Assembly (NCBI RefSeq): GCF_030815415.1
Contig: NZ_JAUSWW010000001.1
Span: 992,001 to 1,056,000 of the forward strand
Source: Streptomyces canus
GTDB lineage: Bacteria > Actinomycetota > Actinomycetes > Streptomycetales > Streptomycetaceae
Direction: 5' to 3'
DNA length: 64,000 bases
Shown one piece after another: positions 18,359 to 27,434 of this stretch. The notes below the pieces were generated by a model. That model searched no databases. It was given only the letters and a program-made list of their open reading frames with translations, and had not been told where the DNA came from. The translations under genes and the position numbers were made by a program. How positions within the stretch are numbered: the first letter of the stretch is position 1; the number at the start of each line of letters is the position of its first letter.

Positions 18359-18493
18359 CGCGATTCCCCTTCCGGGATGGTTCGGTCCTGCGGCTGGTTC
18401 TCGTGGAGCTGATCTGCGAATTCACCCTCGGGGCGGTGAGGATGGGCCGCGCCGCCGAATGTACCGGGGTGATAACCCCCCGGTTACGGTCTC

Positions 18494-18528
18494 TTGACGC
18501 CCACGTTGTGACCGCTCACAATCCTCGC
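18494..18528 (+). promoter_or_regulatory. Leaderless promoter of the LacI-family gene with LacI operator
   Basis: A -35 TTGACG (18494-18499) and -10 CACAAT (18517-18522) are separated by 17 bases. The predicted transcription start falls on or within a base of the ATG at 18529, so the mRNA is probably leaderless; no Shine-Dalgarno sequence precedes the ATG. The perfect inverted repeat TTGTGACCGCTCACAA (18506-18521) covers the spacer and -10, as expected for an autorepressed gene. Confidence 0.6.
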
Positions 18529-19599
18529 ATGTCTGTGACCGGTCACACAAGGTCGGGCGGCCGCGCCGAGCCCCCGCAGGGGCAGCAGAAGGCTGCCAGC
18601 ATTCGCGATGTCGCCCAGGCGGCGGGCGTCTCCTACCAGACCGTTTCGAGGGTCATCAACGGCCATCCGAACGTCCGGGAAGAGACGCGTCGGCGGGTGC
18701 AGGAAGCCATCACCGCCCTGGGCTTCCGGCGCAACGCCACCGCGTTCGCGCTGGCCAGCGGCGTGACCCGGTCGGTCACGGTCCTCACGTCGAACACGCT
18801 TCTCTACGGCTACGCAGCGACCCTGCAGGGCCTGGAGGAGGCGTCCCGCGCCGCGGGCTACACCCTCGGCGTACGGGTGCTGACCCCGGAGGACGACCTG
18901 GACCGCACGATCGCCTCGGCCGCCGACGCCGGCGGCGGACTGGTGGTCATCGGCTTCGACCGGCTCGGCGCAGCGGCCCTGGAGCGGGTACCGGCCCACG
19001 TGCCGTGCGCGGCGGTGGTGGAAGCACCGCCCCAGGGGCAGTCACCCGGACTTCCCGCCGTGTGGGCCGACGACCGCGAGGCGGCCCGTGCCGCCACCGA
19101 GCACCTCCTCGCACTCGGGCACGACACCGTCCACTACGTGGCGATCCCCGCCTCGACCGGAACCCCGGGCTCGGTGGGACCGCGCGCGGAAGGCTGGCGC
19201 CAGGCCCTGGAAGCGGCCGGCGTCACCGCCCCCGAGCCGTCCGGCAAGGGGTGGGACTCCCAGGCCGGATACGAGGCCGGGCAGAAGCTCGCCCAGAACC
19301 AGAACGTCACCGCGATCCTCTGCGGCAACGACGACCTGGCGCTCGGTGTCCTGAGGGCCCTGCACCACGCGGGCCGGCGGGTCCCCGAGGACGTCAGCGT
19401 CATCGGCTTCGACGACGCCCCGCACTCCGCGTTCGTCACACCGTCCCTCACCACGGTCCGCATGGACTTCCAGGGGCTGGGCCGCACCGCCTTCGGACTG
19501 CTGCACGCCCGGCTCGACACCGAACAGCAGGCACCCGCGCCGGTGCCGGCAAAACCCGCCCTCGTCCTCCGGGAGAGCTCGGGTTCCCGAGAGACGTAA
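18529..19599 (+). CDS. LacI-family transcriptional repressor
   Basis: A 356-residue regulator. The helix-turn-helix and hinge (SIRDVAQAAGVSYQTVSRVINGHPNV) are at about 24-50, followed by the periplasmic-binding-protein-like sensor domain (conserved ILCGNDDLALGVLRAL and GFDDAPHSAFVTPSLTTV). The ATG at 18529 is chosen because the -10/-35 promoter points directly to it and upstream in-frame codons do not resemble the family. Its operators lie at its own promoter, between it and the alpha-galactosidase gene. Binding protein and permease genes follow on the same strand. It most likely represses alpha-galactoside use until an imported sugar is bound. Confidence 0.95.
   Translation: MSVTGHTRSGGRAEPPQGQQKAASIRDVAQAAGVSYQTVSRVINGHPNVREETRRRVQEAITALGFRRNATAFALASGVTRSVTVLTSNTLLYGYAATLQGLEEASRAAGYTLGVRVLTPEDDLDRTIASAADAGGGLVVIGFDRLGAAALERVPAHVPCAAVVEAPPQGQSPGLPAVWADDREAARAATEHLLALGHDTVHYVAIPASTGTPGSVGPRAEGWRQALEAAGVTAPEPSGKGWDSQAGYEAGQKLAQNQNVTAILCGNDDLALGVLRALHHAGRRVPEDVSVIGFDDAPHSAFVTPSLTTVRMDFQGLGRTAFGLLHARLDTEQQAPAPVPAKPALVLRESSGSRET
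18534..18547. promoter_or_regulatory. Second LacI-type operator inside the repressor start region
   Basis: TGTGACCGGTCACA is a perfect 14-base palindrome in codons 2-7 of the repressor gene. It shares the TGTGAcc/TCACA half-sites with the upstream operator, centred 27 bases away. Tandem half-site conservation supports real binding rather than chance. Confidence 0.55.
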
Positions 19600-19625
19600 G
19601 CCCCACGGAAGCCCCCGCCCGCCGT

Positions 19626-19666
19626 CTGCCCAGGTCACGCCCCGCAGCCTTCCCCCGCCTGGGCAG
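19626..19666 (+). terminator. Hairpin between repressor and binding-protein genes
   Basis: CTGCCCAGG at 19626-19634 and CCTGGGCAG at 19658-19666 are perfect 9-base complementary arms around a 23-base loop. There is no T-run. It could partly terminate repressor transcripts or protect the 5' end of the binding-protein mRNA. Confidence 0.4.
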
Positions 19667-19707
19667 CACCGCACCGCCTCCCTCCCCTTACGACCAAGGA
19701 TCCCGCC

Positions 19708-21018
19708 ATGAGAAGAGCCCTCTCCGTCCTTGTCACCGCCTGTCTGCTCGGGCTGACCGCCACCGCCTGCAGCGACAGCACCGCCGGCGGCACCGGCACC
19801 GCGCCCGAGGGGACGGTCGACCCCACCGCGAACCTCAAGGGCGTCGAACTCACCATGTGGACGGCCCAGAACAGCGTCGGACAGCCCAAGCAGGCCATCG
19901 AGGCGTTCGAGAAGGCCACCGGCGCCAAGATCAACACCGAGGTGATCCCCGACCCCTACGAGTCGAACGTCCCGACCAAGCTCGCCTCGGGCGTCAAGCC
20001 GGACCTGATGTTCTGGCAGCCCACGGGCAGCACACTGCCGTTCATCCAGCCGCAGCAGAACCTGCTCCAGCTCGACAACGAGGACTGGGTCTCCAAGCTC
20101 GGCAAGACGGAGAAGGGCCTCGGCCAGGTCGACGGCCACCGCTACGCCGCCATCGTCACCAGCCCCGCGGTCCTCGGCATCTACTACAACAAGGACGTCT
20201 TCAAGAAGGCCGGCATCACCTCGATGCCCAAGAGCTACGACGAACTCCTCGCCACCGCCCGGACCATCAAGTCCAAGACGGGCACCGCCCCGTTCTTCGA
20301 GGTCGGCGGCGACAAGTGGCCCCTCCAGTGGCAGGTCCAGGTGCAGATGACGGACCTGCCCCAGACGTTCTGGGACAACCTCAACAAGAACAAGGACAGC
20401 TGGACCAACAAGGCCATCGTCGACGCCATCACCAAGTACAAGACGAAGGTCCTCGACGGCGGCCTGGCGCAGAAGAACTACAAGACCGCCACGTTCGTCG
20501 ACCAGGGCAAGGCGATCATGGACGGCAGCGCCGCGATGGCCCTCAACGTCACCTCGCTCCAGTCCCAGATACAGGCCACCTCCAGCACGGAGGAGATGGA
20601 CAAGAAGCTGGGCTGGTTCCCCATCGCCAACAGCGCCGCCGGCGCCGAGTACTCGCCCGACCAGACCAACGGCGTCGTCGCCTTCAAGACCGGCGACACC
20701 AAGCGCCAGAACGCCGCCCGGCAGTTCCTGTCCTACTGGCTCGGCCAGGACTACCCGGACTACATCAAGGCGAACAAGCTCGTGTCGGTGCAGCCGTCGG
20801 TGCCCAACCCCGACGGTCTGCCGCAGACCGCGATCGCCCAGGCCGAGGCGTTGTCCACGGCCACCGGCGTCTTCCAGGTCAGGGCACTCACCGCGCCCGA
20901 CATGCACCTCGCCCTCGCCGACATGATCTACGGCAAGAAGACCCCCAAGCAGGTCGCCCAGGCCGCCCAGGACCAGTTCCAGCAGGTCCTCAAGGCGCGC
21001 GGTGTCGCCGGCTTCTGA
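19708..21018 (+). CDS. Sugar ABC transporter substrate-binding lipoprotein
   Basis: A 436-residue CUT1 binding protein with a clear lipoprotein signal (MRRALSVLVTACLLGLTATAC, lipid-modified Cys21) and the binding-protein body (VELTMWTAQNS, GVKPDLMFWQPTG, VLGIYYNKDVFKKAGI, NAARQFLSYWLGQDYPDYIKANKLVSVQPS). It delivers the sugar to the two permeases encoded downstream. Linkage to a GH36 alpha-galactosidase and a LacI regulator points to alpha-galactosides as the substrate. A GC-rich hairpin lies between this gene and the permease genes and could favour higher expression of the binding protein. Confidence 0.95.
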   Translation: MRRALSVLVTACLLGLTATACSDSTAGGTGTAPEGTVDPTANLKGVELTMWTAQNSVGQPKQAIEAFEKATGAKINTEVIPDPYESNVPTKLASGVKPDLMFWQPTGSTLPFIQPQQNLLQLDNEDWVSKLGKTEKGLGQVDGHRYAAIVTSPAVLGIYYNKDVFKKAGITSMPKSYDELLATARTIKSKTGTAPFFEVGGDKWPLQWQVQVQMTDLPQTFWDNLNKNKDSWTNKAIVDAITKYKTKVLDGGLAQKNYKTATFVDQGKAIMDGSAAMALNVTSLQSQIQATSSTEEMDKKLGWFPIANSAAGAEYSPDQTNGVVAFKTGDTKRQNAARQFLSYWLGQDYPDYIKANKLVSVQPSVPNPDGLPQTAIAQAEALSTATGVFQVRALTAPDMHLALADMIYGKKTPKQVAQAAQDQFQQVLKARGVAGF

Positions 21019-21042
21019 CCGGCGTCCCTTCGCCAGCCCGTT

Positions 21043-21074
21043 CCCCGGGCCGCCCGTCGGCGGCGCGCCCGGGG
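21043..21074 (+). terminator. Intra-operon hairpin after the binding-protein gene
   Basis: CCCCGGGC (21043-21050) pairs with GCCCGGGG (21067-21074). Such hairpins after binding-protein genes commonly stabilise the upstream message or attenuate permease expression. Confidence 0.4.
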
Positions 21075-21096
21075 CCCCGTAACCGGAGGTAGGAAA

Positions 21097-22053
21097 GTGG
21101 TGGACACCGCCGCCAGGGGCGTCGTCGAGCCCCCGCGCGCGAAGGACCGGAGCGGCCCGCCCCGTCGCGGCCGGCGTGAGCGCACCCGGAAGAAGGCCAA
21201 CCAGCCGTGGTGGTTCGCGCTTCCCGCGCTCGCCGTGTTCGGCGTGTTCTTCCTGCTGCCGAACCTGCTGAACTTCGTCTATCCGTTCACCGACTGGTCG
21301 GCGTTCCACCCGCAGATCAGCTTCGTGGGCCTGGACAACCTCAAGACCATCCTCGACGACGGATCGATGCTGCGGGACATCCGCATCACCCTGGTGTACG
21401 CGGTCCTCGTGGCCCTCTTCCAGAACGGCTTCGGTCTCGGCCTCGCCCTCCTGCTGGAGCGGGACACCCGTTTCAACCGCTTCTTCCGCGCGGTCTTCTT
21501 CCTGCCCGTGCTGATCTCCGCCCTGGCCGTCGGCTACATCTTCAAGGCCCTGCTGGAGCAGGACGGGGCGCTCAACGGCGTGCTGTCCTCCCTCGTGGGA
21601 CACCAGGTCGACACCCCCTGGCTGGGATCGACCACGTGGACGCTGGTCGTGGTGACCCTCATCCACGGCTGGAAGTGGATGGGCCTGGCCATGCTCATCT
21701 ATCTGGCGGGCCTGAAGAGCATGCCCGACGACGTGCTGGAGGCCGCCCGCATCGACGGGGCCGGCGCCTGGCGCACCTTCTGGTCGATCCGGTTCCCGCT
21801 GCTGGCACCCGCGGTGACGTTCAACGTGACCACCGCGCTGATCGGCTCCATGAACACCTTCGACATCGTCCAGGCCACCACCGCGGGCGGCCCCGGCAGC
21901 GAGACCGAGGTGTTCAACATCTACATGTTCCGCATCTTCGGCCAGGGTCTGTACGCCCAGGCGTCCGCGATGAGCCTGGTCCTCTTCCTCATCGTCGTCG
22001 TCCTCGCCGTACCCGTCATCGTCGGCCTGCGGCGCAGGGAGAACAACCAGTGA
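21097..22053 (+). CDS. Carbohydrate ABC transporter permease (MalF-type)
   Basis: A 318-residue CUT1 permease with a basic cytoplasmic N-terminus, six predicted helices and the EAA loop (LEAARIDGAGAWRTF, about 213-228). The GTG at 21097 follows GGAGGTAGGAA. It is normal in length, unlike the enlarged permease at 6.6-8.0 kb. No ATPase gene is nearby, so a shared MsiK-type ATPase is assumed. Its stop overlaps the start of the next permease. Confidence 0.95.
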   Translation: MVDTAARGVVEPPRAKDRSGPPRRGRRERTRKKANQPWWFALPALAVFGVFFLLPNLLNFVYPFTDWSAFHPQISFVGLDNLKTILDDGSMLRDIRITLVYAVLVALFQNGFGLGLALLLERDTRFNRFFRAVFFLPVLISALAVGYIFKALLEQDGALNGVLSSLVGHQVDTPWLGSTTWTLVVVTLIHGWKWMGLAMLIYLAGLKSMPDDVLEAARIDGAGAWRTFWSIRFPLLAPAVTFNVTTALIGSMNTFDIVQATTAGGPGSETEVFNIYMFRIFGQGLYAQASAMSLVLFLIVVVLAVPVIVGLRRRENNQ

Positions 22054-22904
22054 CCACCATGCCCGCGCCCGCCCCGGTACGCCGACGCCCCGTGCGGTGG
22101 GTCCAGCCCTTCGTCACCCTGGTCGTCGCGGCCGTCACCATCGGCATCCCGCTCTGGCTGGTCGCGGTGACCTCAGTGAAGCCGCAGGCCGAGGCGATCA
22201 AACCCAACCTCTCCCTGCCGCAGCACATGCAGGCCGCCGAGAACTACCGGCAGACCTTCGACGAGGGCAAGATCGTCCAGGGGTTCGTCAACAGCGTGCT
22301 GGTCGTCGTCCCCTCCGTCGTCCTCGTCCTGCTGCTGGGCGCCGGCGCCGCATGGGTCTTCGCCCGTCGCAAGGGGCGCCTGGTCGGGACGCTGTACGCG
22401 CTGAGCATCAGCGGCCTGCTGCTCCCGCCCGCCGTCATCACCATCGTGATGGAGCTGCGCCAACTCGGCCTGGCGGGCACCCAGCTCGGCATGATCGCCG
22501 TCTACACGGGGATGTACCTCTCCACGTCGATCTTCTTCATGACCGGCTTCATCCGAAACCTCCCGGAGGAACTGGAGGAGGCCGCGCGCATGGACGGCGC
22601 GAGCCCTGCCCGGGTCTTCTTCCAGGTGATCCTGCCGCTGCTGCGCCCGGTCATCGCCACCGCGACGATCATGGTGATGCTCTTCGCCTGGAGCGACATC
22701 TTCTACGCCTTCTTCGTGCTGGGCGGCGGGGACAAGGCCACGCTCCCGCTCAACCTCTACCAGGTCGCCAACGCCCAGCTGTACCTGAACAACTGGCACC
22801 TCGTCTTCGCCTACGTCGTGATGATGAGCCTGCCCATGGTGGCGGTCTTCGTCATCGCCCAGCGCCGGATCGTCGCCGGCATCACCAGCGGCGCCGTCAA
22901 GTAG
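22050..22904 (+). CDS. Carbohydrate ABC transporter permease (MalG-type)
   Basis: A 284-residue permease with six predicted helices, the EAA loop (LEEAARMDGASPARVFF) and the family C-terminus (RRIVAGITSGAVK). The GTG at 22050 is preferred to the ATG nine bases later because it makes a GTGA overlap with the preceding stop, indicating translational coupling. It completes the importer of the alpha-galactoside locus. Confidence 0.94.
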   Translation: MTTMPAPAPVRRRPVRWVQPFVTLVVAAVTIGIPLWLVAVTSVKPQAEAIKPNLSLPQHMQAAENYRQTFDEGKIVQGFVNSVLVVVPSVVLVLLLGAGAAWVFARRKGRLVGTLYALSISGLLLPPAVITIVMELRQLGLAGTQLGMIAVYTGMYLSTSIFFMTGFIRNLPEELEEAARMDGASPARVFFQVILPLLRPVIATATIMVMLFAWSDIFYAFFVLGGGDKATLPLNLYQVANAQLYLNNWHLVFAYVVMMSLPMVAVFVIAQRRIVAGITSGAVK

Positions 22905-22921
22905 CCCCGCTCCCCCGATCT

Positions 22922-22949
22922 CCGGGGCGTGACTCCCCGCACGCCCCGG
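22922..22949 (+). terminator. Hairpin between permease and secreted glycosidase genes
   Basis: CCGGGGCGTG (22922-22931) and CACGCCCCGG (22940-22949) form a perfect 10-base stem with an 8-base loop, without a T-run. It probably separates or attenuates transcription from the importer into the secreted enzyme gene. Confidence 0.55.
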
Positions 22950-23034
22950 CCCCCACATCCGGGTCACCCGGTCCCCCGGGTTCCCGGGCCCACTCACGAT
23001 CCCCCTGCAACGACGCGGGAGGCGGAGGACACAC

Positions 23035-25590
23035 ATGCCGCGAACCGAGCACGGATCACGCCACACCGCGCGCCTCATGGGGGCGATCGCCTTCACCGCC
23101 GCGCTGATCGGCACAGCCGTGACCATCCCGTCCGCCCAGGCGGCCACCGCGCAGCTCACCGTCGACCTGGGCAGAACCACCGGCGACGTGATGCACGGAG
23201 CCAACGGAACGCTGTACGGGCTCAGTGACGACGGCGTCCCCGGTGACGAGCTGGTCGCACCGCTGCACATGACCACCGTCATCCAGAAGGCCCCCGACGG
23301 TGCCCAGCACCCCAACGGCGACGCTCTCGCGATCAAGAAGGGCTACGACCGCAACGGCGGCGGCGAGGTCCACATCTACATGCAGGACGTCTACGCACAG
23401 TGGCCGTACGAGAACCTCGGTCTGAGCGACTACCTGACCAAGGTCGACACCATGGTCCGCAAGGTCGCGGCACGCCCCGACGCGGAAGATTTCGTGTGGG
23501 TGCCCTTCAACGAGCCCAACGGCAACTGGTATCCGGATCTGGGCAGTTCCGACAGCGCCAAGTACGCGAGCGCCCTGAGCAAGTTCCAGAGCGACTGGAC
23601 CACCGTCTACAAAAAGATCCGCTCGATCATCCCCGACGCCCGGATAGCCGGCCCCAACGAGACCCACTACGACGCCAAGCTCATGGGCGACTTCTACCCC
23701 TGGGCCAAGGCCAACGGGGTGCTCCCGGACATCACGACCTGGCACGAACTGGGCCCGGACTCCCTCAAGGACTTCGAGTCCCACCTCGCCGACTACCGGG
23801 CCATCGAGAAGAAGGCCCGGATCAGCGAGCGGCCGGTCAGCATCAACGAGTACGGCAACCGGCGTGACCAGTCCGTGCCCGGACAGATGGTCCAGTGGAT
23901 GTCGATGTTCGAGCGCAACAAGGTCTACGCCGACCAGGCGTACTGGAACATCGCCGGAAACCTCAACGACAACGCCGCCCAGACCAACATCCCCAACGGC
24001 ACCTGGTGGCTGCTGCGCTGGTACGCGGGCCTGACCGGCAAGACCGTCAAGCTCGACCCGCCGCATCCCAACACCATCGACACCGTTCAGGGCATCGCCT
24101 CACTGGACCCCGCCCGCAAGCAGGCCCAGGTACTGCTCGGCGGCACCTCCGGCGACGTGAACACCATGATCCGCAACGTCCCCGCGCGCTTCGGCAAGAA
24201 GGTCAACGTCACCGTCGAGCGCATCGGCTGGAGCGGCTACGAGGGCGCCGCCGCGCCCAGCGTGGTGTCCCGCACCACCACCAAGGTCGCCGCGAACGGC
24301 AGCATCAACGTGCCGCTGACCGGCCTTGACGCCATGTCGGCCTACCGCGTCACCATTAACCCGGCCGGCAGCGGCTCGCCCACCGCGGAGAGCCTGCCCT
24401 GGTCCACGTCGTACGAGGCGGAGAACGCCACGATCACCGGCGGCACGGTCTACTCCCAGGGCTCGGTGACCAACCCCTACGGCTTCGCCACCTCGGGCAC
24501 CAAGGACGTCGGCAGCCTGAACCAGTCCGACAGCAAGGCCGCCTTCACCGTCGACGTCCCGAAGACCGGCACGTACGACCTGGACGTCTTCTACGGCAAC
24601 CAGTCCGGCGGGCCCGCCACCCAGACCCTCACGGTCGACGGCGGCCCGCCCCGGACCCTCACCTACGGGTCCACCCTGAACTGGACCTACCGCGCCACGG
24701 CGAGCACACCGGTGTCCCTGACGGCCGGCACGCACACCCTGACCCTGTCCAAGGGCACGAACGAGGTCACCCTCGACAAGATCGACCTCACCGCGTCCAG
24801 GACCCCGGACGCCGTCTACCCCGCGGCCTACGCCGACATCAGCGGCTCCCCGTCGTACGACTACAGCGCCTCCGGCATCAGCGGCGCCGGCGCCCTGGTG
24901 CTGGACCGCCGCGACAAGGCCGCCCTCGACGTCTACGCCCCGGCCGACGGCTACTACACCGTGCACGCCCACTACGCCGCCACCGGCGACGCCACCCTGA
25001 GCATGGACGGCGCCGACGCCGCCGTCCTCCCCTCCACCCGGGGCCGCGCGACCGACAAGGCCCTGCGGCTGTACCTGTCGGCGGGCAACAACCGCATCAC
25101 CGCCGCCGCCCCGGGCAACGGCAGTCTCACCCTGCGCGACCTGCGCGTCACCGGTGAGGTCAGCACCTCGGGGACCGAGACCTACGAGGCCGAGGACGCC
25201 ACCCCCGCCGGCACCGCGTCGGTCTCCGGCAACTCCTGGGCCTCCGGCGACAAATACGTCGGCCACATCGGCCTGGGAGCCGCCAACACCCTCACCTTCA
25301 AGGTGAACGCCCCCTCGGCCGGGCGCTATGTGATGAACGTGCGCTACGCCAACAACGAGACCGCCGGGTCCGGGAACTACAACACCAACGTCGTCTCCCG
25401 GGCCGCGGACATCACCGTCAACGACACGTCCCGGACGGTCATGTTCCGCAACTCCTACAGCTGGTCCAACTTCTGGGACCTGCCGGTCCCGGTCACCCTC
25501 AAGGCCGGCGTCAACACCATCTCCTTCGCCAACTCCACTGCCTACGCACCGGACATCGACAAGGTGACCGTCGCCCCGCTGAACGGCTGA
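23035..25590 (+). CDS. Secreted clan GH-A-like glycosidase with two CBM35 modules
   Basis: An 851-residue secreted protein. A Sec signal peptide ends near AQA-A (residue 36). The catalytic region (about 40-450) is barrel-like, with a proposed acid/base Glu160 in VPFNEPNGNWYP and nucleophile Glu272 in VSINEYGN, the NEP/xEYG pair seen in GH39/GH5-type clan GH-A enzymes. CBM35-like beta-sandwiches follow at about 463-597 (YEAENATITGG...) and 725-850 (YEAEDATPAGT...), with a further beta-rich segment between. The gene closes the alpha-galactoside locus, so it may release galactose-bearing oligosaccharides outside the cell. The exact GH family and substrate are not certain. Confidence 0.85.
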   Translation: MPRTEHGSRHTARLMGAIAFTAALIGTAVTIPSAQAATAQLTVDLGRTTGDVMHGANGTLYGLSDDGVPGDELVAPLHMTTVIQKAPDGAQHPNGDALAIKKGYDRNGGGEVHIYMQDVYAQWPYENLGLSDYLTKVDTMVRKVAARPDAEDFVWVPFNEPNGNWYPDLGSSDSAKYASALSKFQSDWTTVYKKIRSIIPDARIAGPNETHYDAKLMGDFYPWAKANGVLPDITTWHELGPDSLKDFESHLADYRAIEKKARISERPVSINEYGNRRDQSVPGQMVQWMSMFERNKVYADQAYWNIAGNLNDNAAQTNIPNGTWWLLRWYAGLTGKTVKLDPPHPNTIDTVQGIASLDPARKQAQVLLGGTSGDVNTMIRNVPARFGKKVNVTVERIGWSGYEGAAAPSVVSRTTTKVAANGSINVPLTGLDAMSAYRVTINPAGSGSPTAESLPWSTSYEAENATITGGTVYSQGSVTNPYGFATSGTKDVGSLNQSDSKAAFTVDVPKTGTYDLDVFYGNQSGGPATQTLTVDGGPPRTLTYGSTLNWTYRATASTPVSLTAGTHTLTLSKGTNEVTLDKIDLTASRTPDAVYPAAYADISGSPSYDYSASGISGAGALVLDRRDKAALDVYAPADGYYTVHAHYAATGDATLSMDGADAAVLPSTRGRATDKALRLYLSAGNNRITAAAPGNGSLTLRDLRVTGEVSTSGTETYEAEDATPAGTASVSGNSWASGDKYVGHIGLGAANTLTFKVNAPSAGRYVMNVRYANNETAGSGNYNTNVVSRAADITVNDTSRTVMFRNSYSWSNFWDLPVPVTLKAGVNTISFANSTAYAPDIDKVTVAPLNG

Positions 25591-25609
25591 CGGCACCGCC
25601 GGTTGTCGT

Positions 25610-25636
25610 CGGGGGGCGGTCATGCCACGCCCCCCG
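25610..25636. terminator. Bidirectional terminator hairpin
   Basis: CGGGGGGCG (25610-25618) pairs with CGCCCCCCG (25628-25636) around a 9-base loop. It lies between convergent genes and can serve both. Confidence 0.7.
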
Positions 25637-25638
25637 GC

Positions 25639-25950
25639 CTAGGAAACGCCGTCGAGCGGCCGGAGAAAACGGCGTTCGTACCGCTTGATGCAACGCGTGC
25701 GACGAGCCAGTTCGAACGCCTCCTGGCACTCCGGATCGGACACGCTGTCCGTGCGGTACTGCTCGTAGGCGGCGAGGCTGGGAAACGAGAAGAGGGCGTA
25801 GGCGATGTCGCTGTCGCCCTCGCTCGGCAGGAAGTAGCCGTGGTGCGTCCCGCCGAAACGGTCGACGAGCCGGACCCAACGACGGCCGTATTCCTCGAAG
25901 TCCTCCAACTTGTCCGCGTCGATCTCGTACTTCAGGTGAATGGTGATCAT
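25639..25950 (-). CDS. NIPSNAP-family protein
   Basis: A 103-residue protein of the NIPSNAP/dimeric alpha-beta-barrel type (MITIHLKYEIDADKLEDFEEYGRR, GGTHHGYFLPSEGDSDIAYALFSFPSLAAYEQYR). The length is typical for bacterial single-domain members. Their reaction is unknown; some relatives act as small-molecule-binding or monooxygenase-like folds. It is monocistronic, with its stop close to the terminator at 25.6 kb. Confidence 0.88.
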   Translation of the reverse strand: MITIHLKYEIDADKLEDFEEYGRRWVRLVDRFGGTHHGYFLPSEGDSDIAYALFSFPSLAAYEQYRTDSVSDPECQEAFELARRTRCIKRYERRFLRPLDGVS

Positions 25951-26100
25951 CCGTACATGATGCAGCGAGTCGATGCGGGCTCGAAGGGCGGCTGCCGCGG
26001 GCCCGGTTCATAATTCGCTTGCTCTGGCCACAGGTCAACGCTGCACTGATCCCGGCACCACGACTCGTGGTGCCGGTATTGCGAGGAGGCAGCGGCGCCG

Positions 26101-27318
26101 ATGGAGATTCGTTCCACGACCGATGAGGATTTCGACGTCTTCGTCGACACACTCTATGCCGCGTTCGGGAGCTTCCCGGAGACCCCGGTCGAGGGCGGCG
26201 GGCTCTGGTGGTCGGCGCTCGAGACAGACCGCTGCCTGCTCGCCCGGACGGCGGACGGGCGGCCTGTCGGCACCGCCGCCACGCACTCCTTCGAGCTCAC
26301 CCTGCCCGGCGAGACCCTCGTCCCGGCCCCCGGAGTGACCGCCGTCGGCGTCCTGCCCTCGCACCGGCGCCAGGGCGTGCTCAACGCGATGATGCGGCAT
26401 CACCTCGCCGAGCTGCGGGACGGCGCGGAGTTCCTCTCCGTGCTGCTGTGCTCCGAGGCCACCATCTACGGCAGATTCGGCTACGGACCGGCGACGTACA
26501 CGGGGCAGCTGACGGTGGAGCGGCACCGGGCCGCCCTCGCGCTCCCCCGGGCGCGCGGAGCGGCCGAGGCCCGGACGGTCGGCTCGGTCGAGGTGCTGCG
26601 GCGTGCCGAGTGCGGCGAGATCCTGGAAGAGGTCTACGACCGGTACCGCCGCGCCCAGCCCGGCGCGCTGTCCCGGCCGCACCGCTGGTGGGCCCTGCGC
26701 GCGGGGCAGCCCCCGATCTCGCCGGCGCCACGCTACGTCGCCGTTCACCGGGACGCCGACGGCGTCCCGGACGGGTACGCCAGCTACTTGATCGACTCCG
26801 GCACCCTGACCGTCGACGAGACCATCACCACCGACGACGCCGTCTTCACGGCCCTGGCCCGGTTCGTTCTCGAACACGACCTGGTCTCTCGGGTCGTGTT
26901 CAAGCACGTCCCGCCCGAGCACCCGCTGCGCTGGCAGCTCGCGGACTTCCGCGCCGGCCAGGTGAGCGGCCAGATGGACTGGCTCTGGGTGCGGATCCTG
27001 GACGTCCCGGCCGCTCTGACCGCGCGCGGCTGGTTCACGGACGGCGAACTCGTCCTCGACGTCGCCGACCCGTTCCTCGGCGAGCACGGCCGCTACCTGC
27101 TGACCGTCCGGGACGGCAAGGCCGACTGCGTCCCCACGGACCGCAAGGCAGACCTGTCCCTGGACATCAGGGACCTGGGCTCGATCTACCTCGGCGGCAC
27201 CGCCCCGAGCACGCTCGTGCGTGCCGGACACATACAGGCCCACCACCCGGGCGCAGCCACCCTCGCCGACACCCTCTTCCGCACCGAGCGCTCCCCGCAC
27301 TGCCTGCACTGGTTCTGA
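26101..27318 (+). CDS. Eis-type GNAT N-acetyltransferase
   Basis: A 405-residue protein with the three-part Eis layout: an N-terminal GNAT domain with acetyl-CoA motif VGVLPSHRRQGVL (about 82-94), a second GNAT-like domain, and a C-terminal SCP2-like domain. The IYGRFGYGPAT segment (about 122-132) carries the family's catalytic Tyr. The protein ends in Phe (CLHWF), matching the free C-terminal carboxylate used as general base in Eis. Eis enzymes acetylate amines, including aminoglycosides at several positions, so a role in drug or polyamine acetylation is possible. The true substrate cannot be told from sequence. Confidence 0.92.
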   Translation: MEIRSTTDEDFDVFVDTLYAAFGSFPETPVEGGGLWWSALETDRCLLARTADGRPVGTAATHSFELTLPGETLVPAPGVTAVGVLPSHRRQGVLNAMMRHHLAELRDGAEFLSVLLCSEATIYGRFGYGPATYTGQLTVERHRAALALPRARGAAEARTVGSVEVLRRAECGEILEEVYDRYRRAQPGALSRPHRWWALRAGQPPISPAPRYVAVHRDADGVPDGYASYLIDSGTLTVDETITTDDAVFTALARFVLEHDLVSRVVFKHVPPEHPLRWQLADFRAGQVSGQMDWLWVRILDVPAALTARGWFTDGELVLDVADPFLGEHGRYLLTVRDGKADCVPTDRKADLSLDIRDLGSIYLGGTAPSTLVRAGHIQAHHPGAATLADTLFRTERSPHCLHWF

Positions 27319-27374
27319 CCGCGCTCGCAGACCCTGCCTACGTCTCGTCGGTCCAAGAAAAGCGAACCAGCCCC

Positions 27375-27408
27375 CCGGGCCCCACCGCGACGTGCCGCGG
27401 GGGCCCGG
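27375..27408. terminator. Bidirectional terminator hairpin
   Basis: CCGGGCCCC (27375-27383) pairs with GGGGCCCGG (27400-27408) between the convergent acetyltransferase and FtsX-permease genes. Confidence 0.65.
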
Positions 27409-27434
27409 AGGCACAACATCCGCACGGCAGCGTC

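Noticed and set aside
18466..18487. GGGGTGATAACCCC as a third LacI operator
   Set aside because: Half-sites do not match the TGTGA/TCACA pair; it may be a hairpin or belong to the alpha-galactosidase promoter.
19042..21666. An 874-residue minus-strand frame across lacI, the binding protein and permease
   Set aside because: Its sequence is Gly/Arg/Val-rich with no domain, while the plus strand holds complete recognised genes.
23035..25590. CBM35 protein as an alpha-galactosidase
   Set aside because: The NEP and xEYG glutamates indicate a clan GH-A-type mechanism and not the Asp pair of GH27/GH36.
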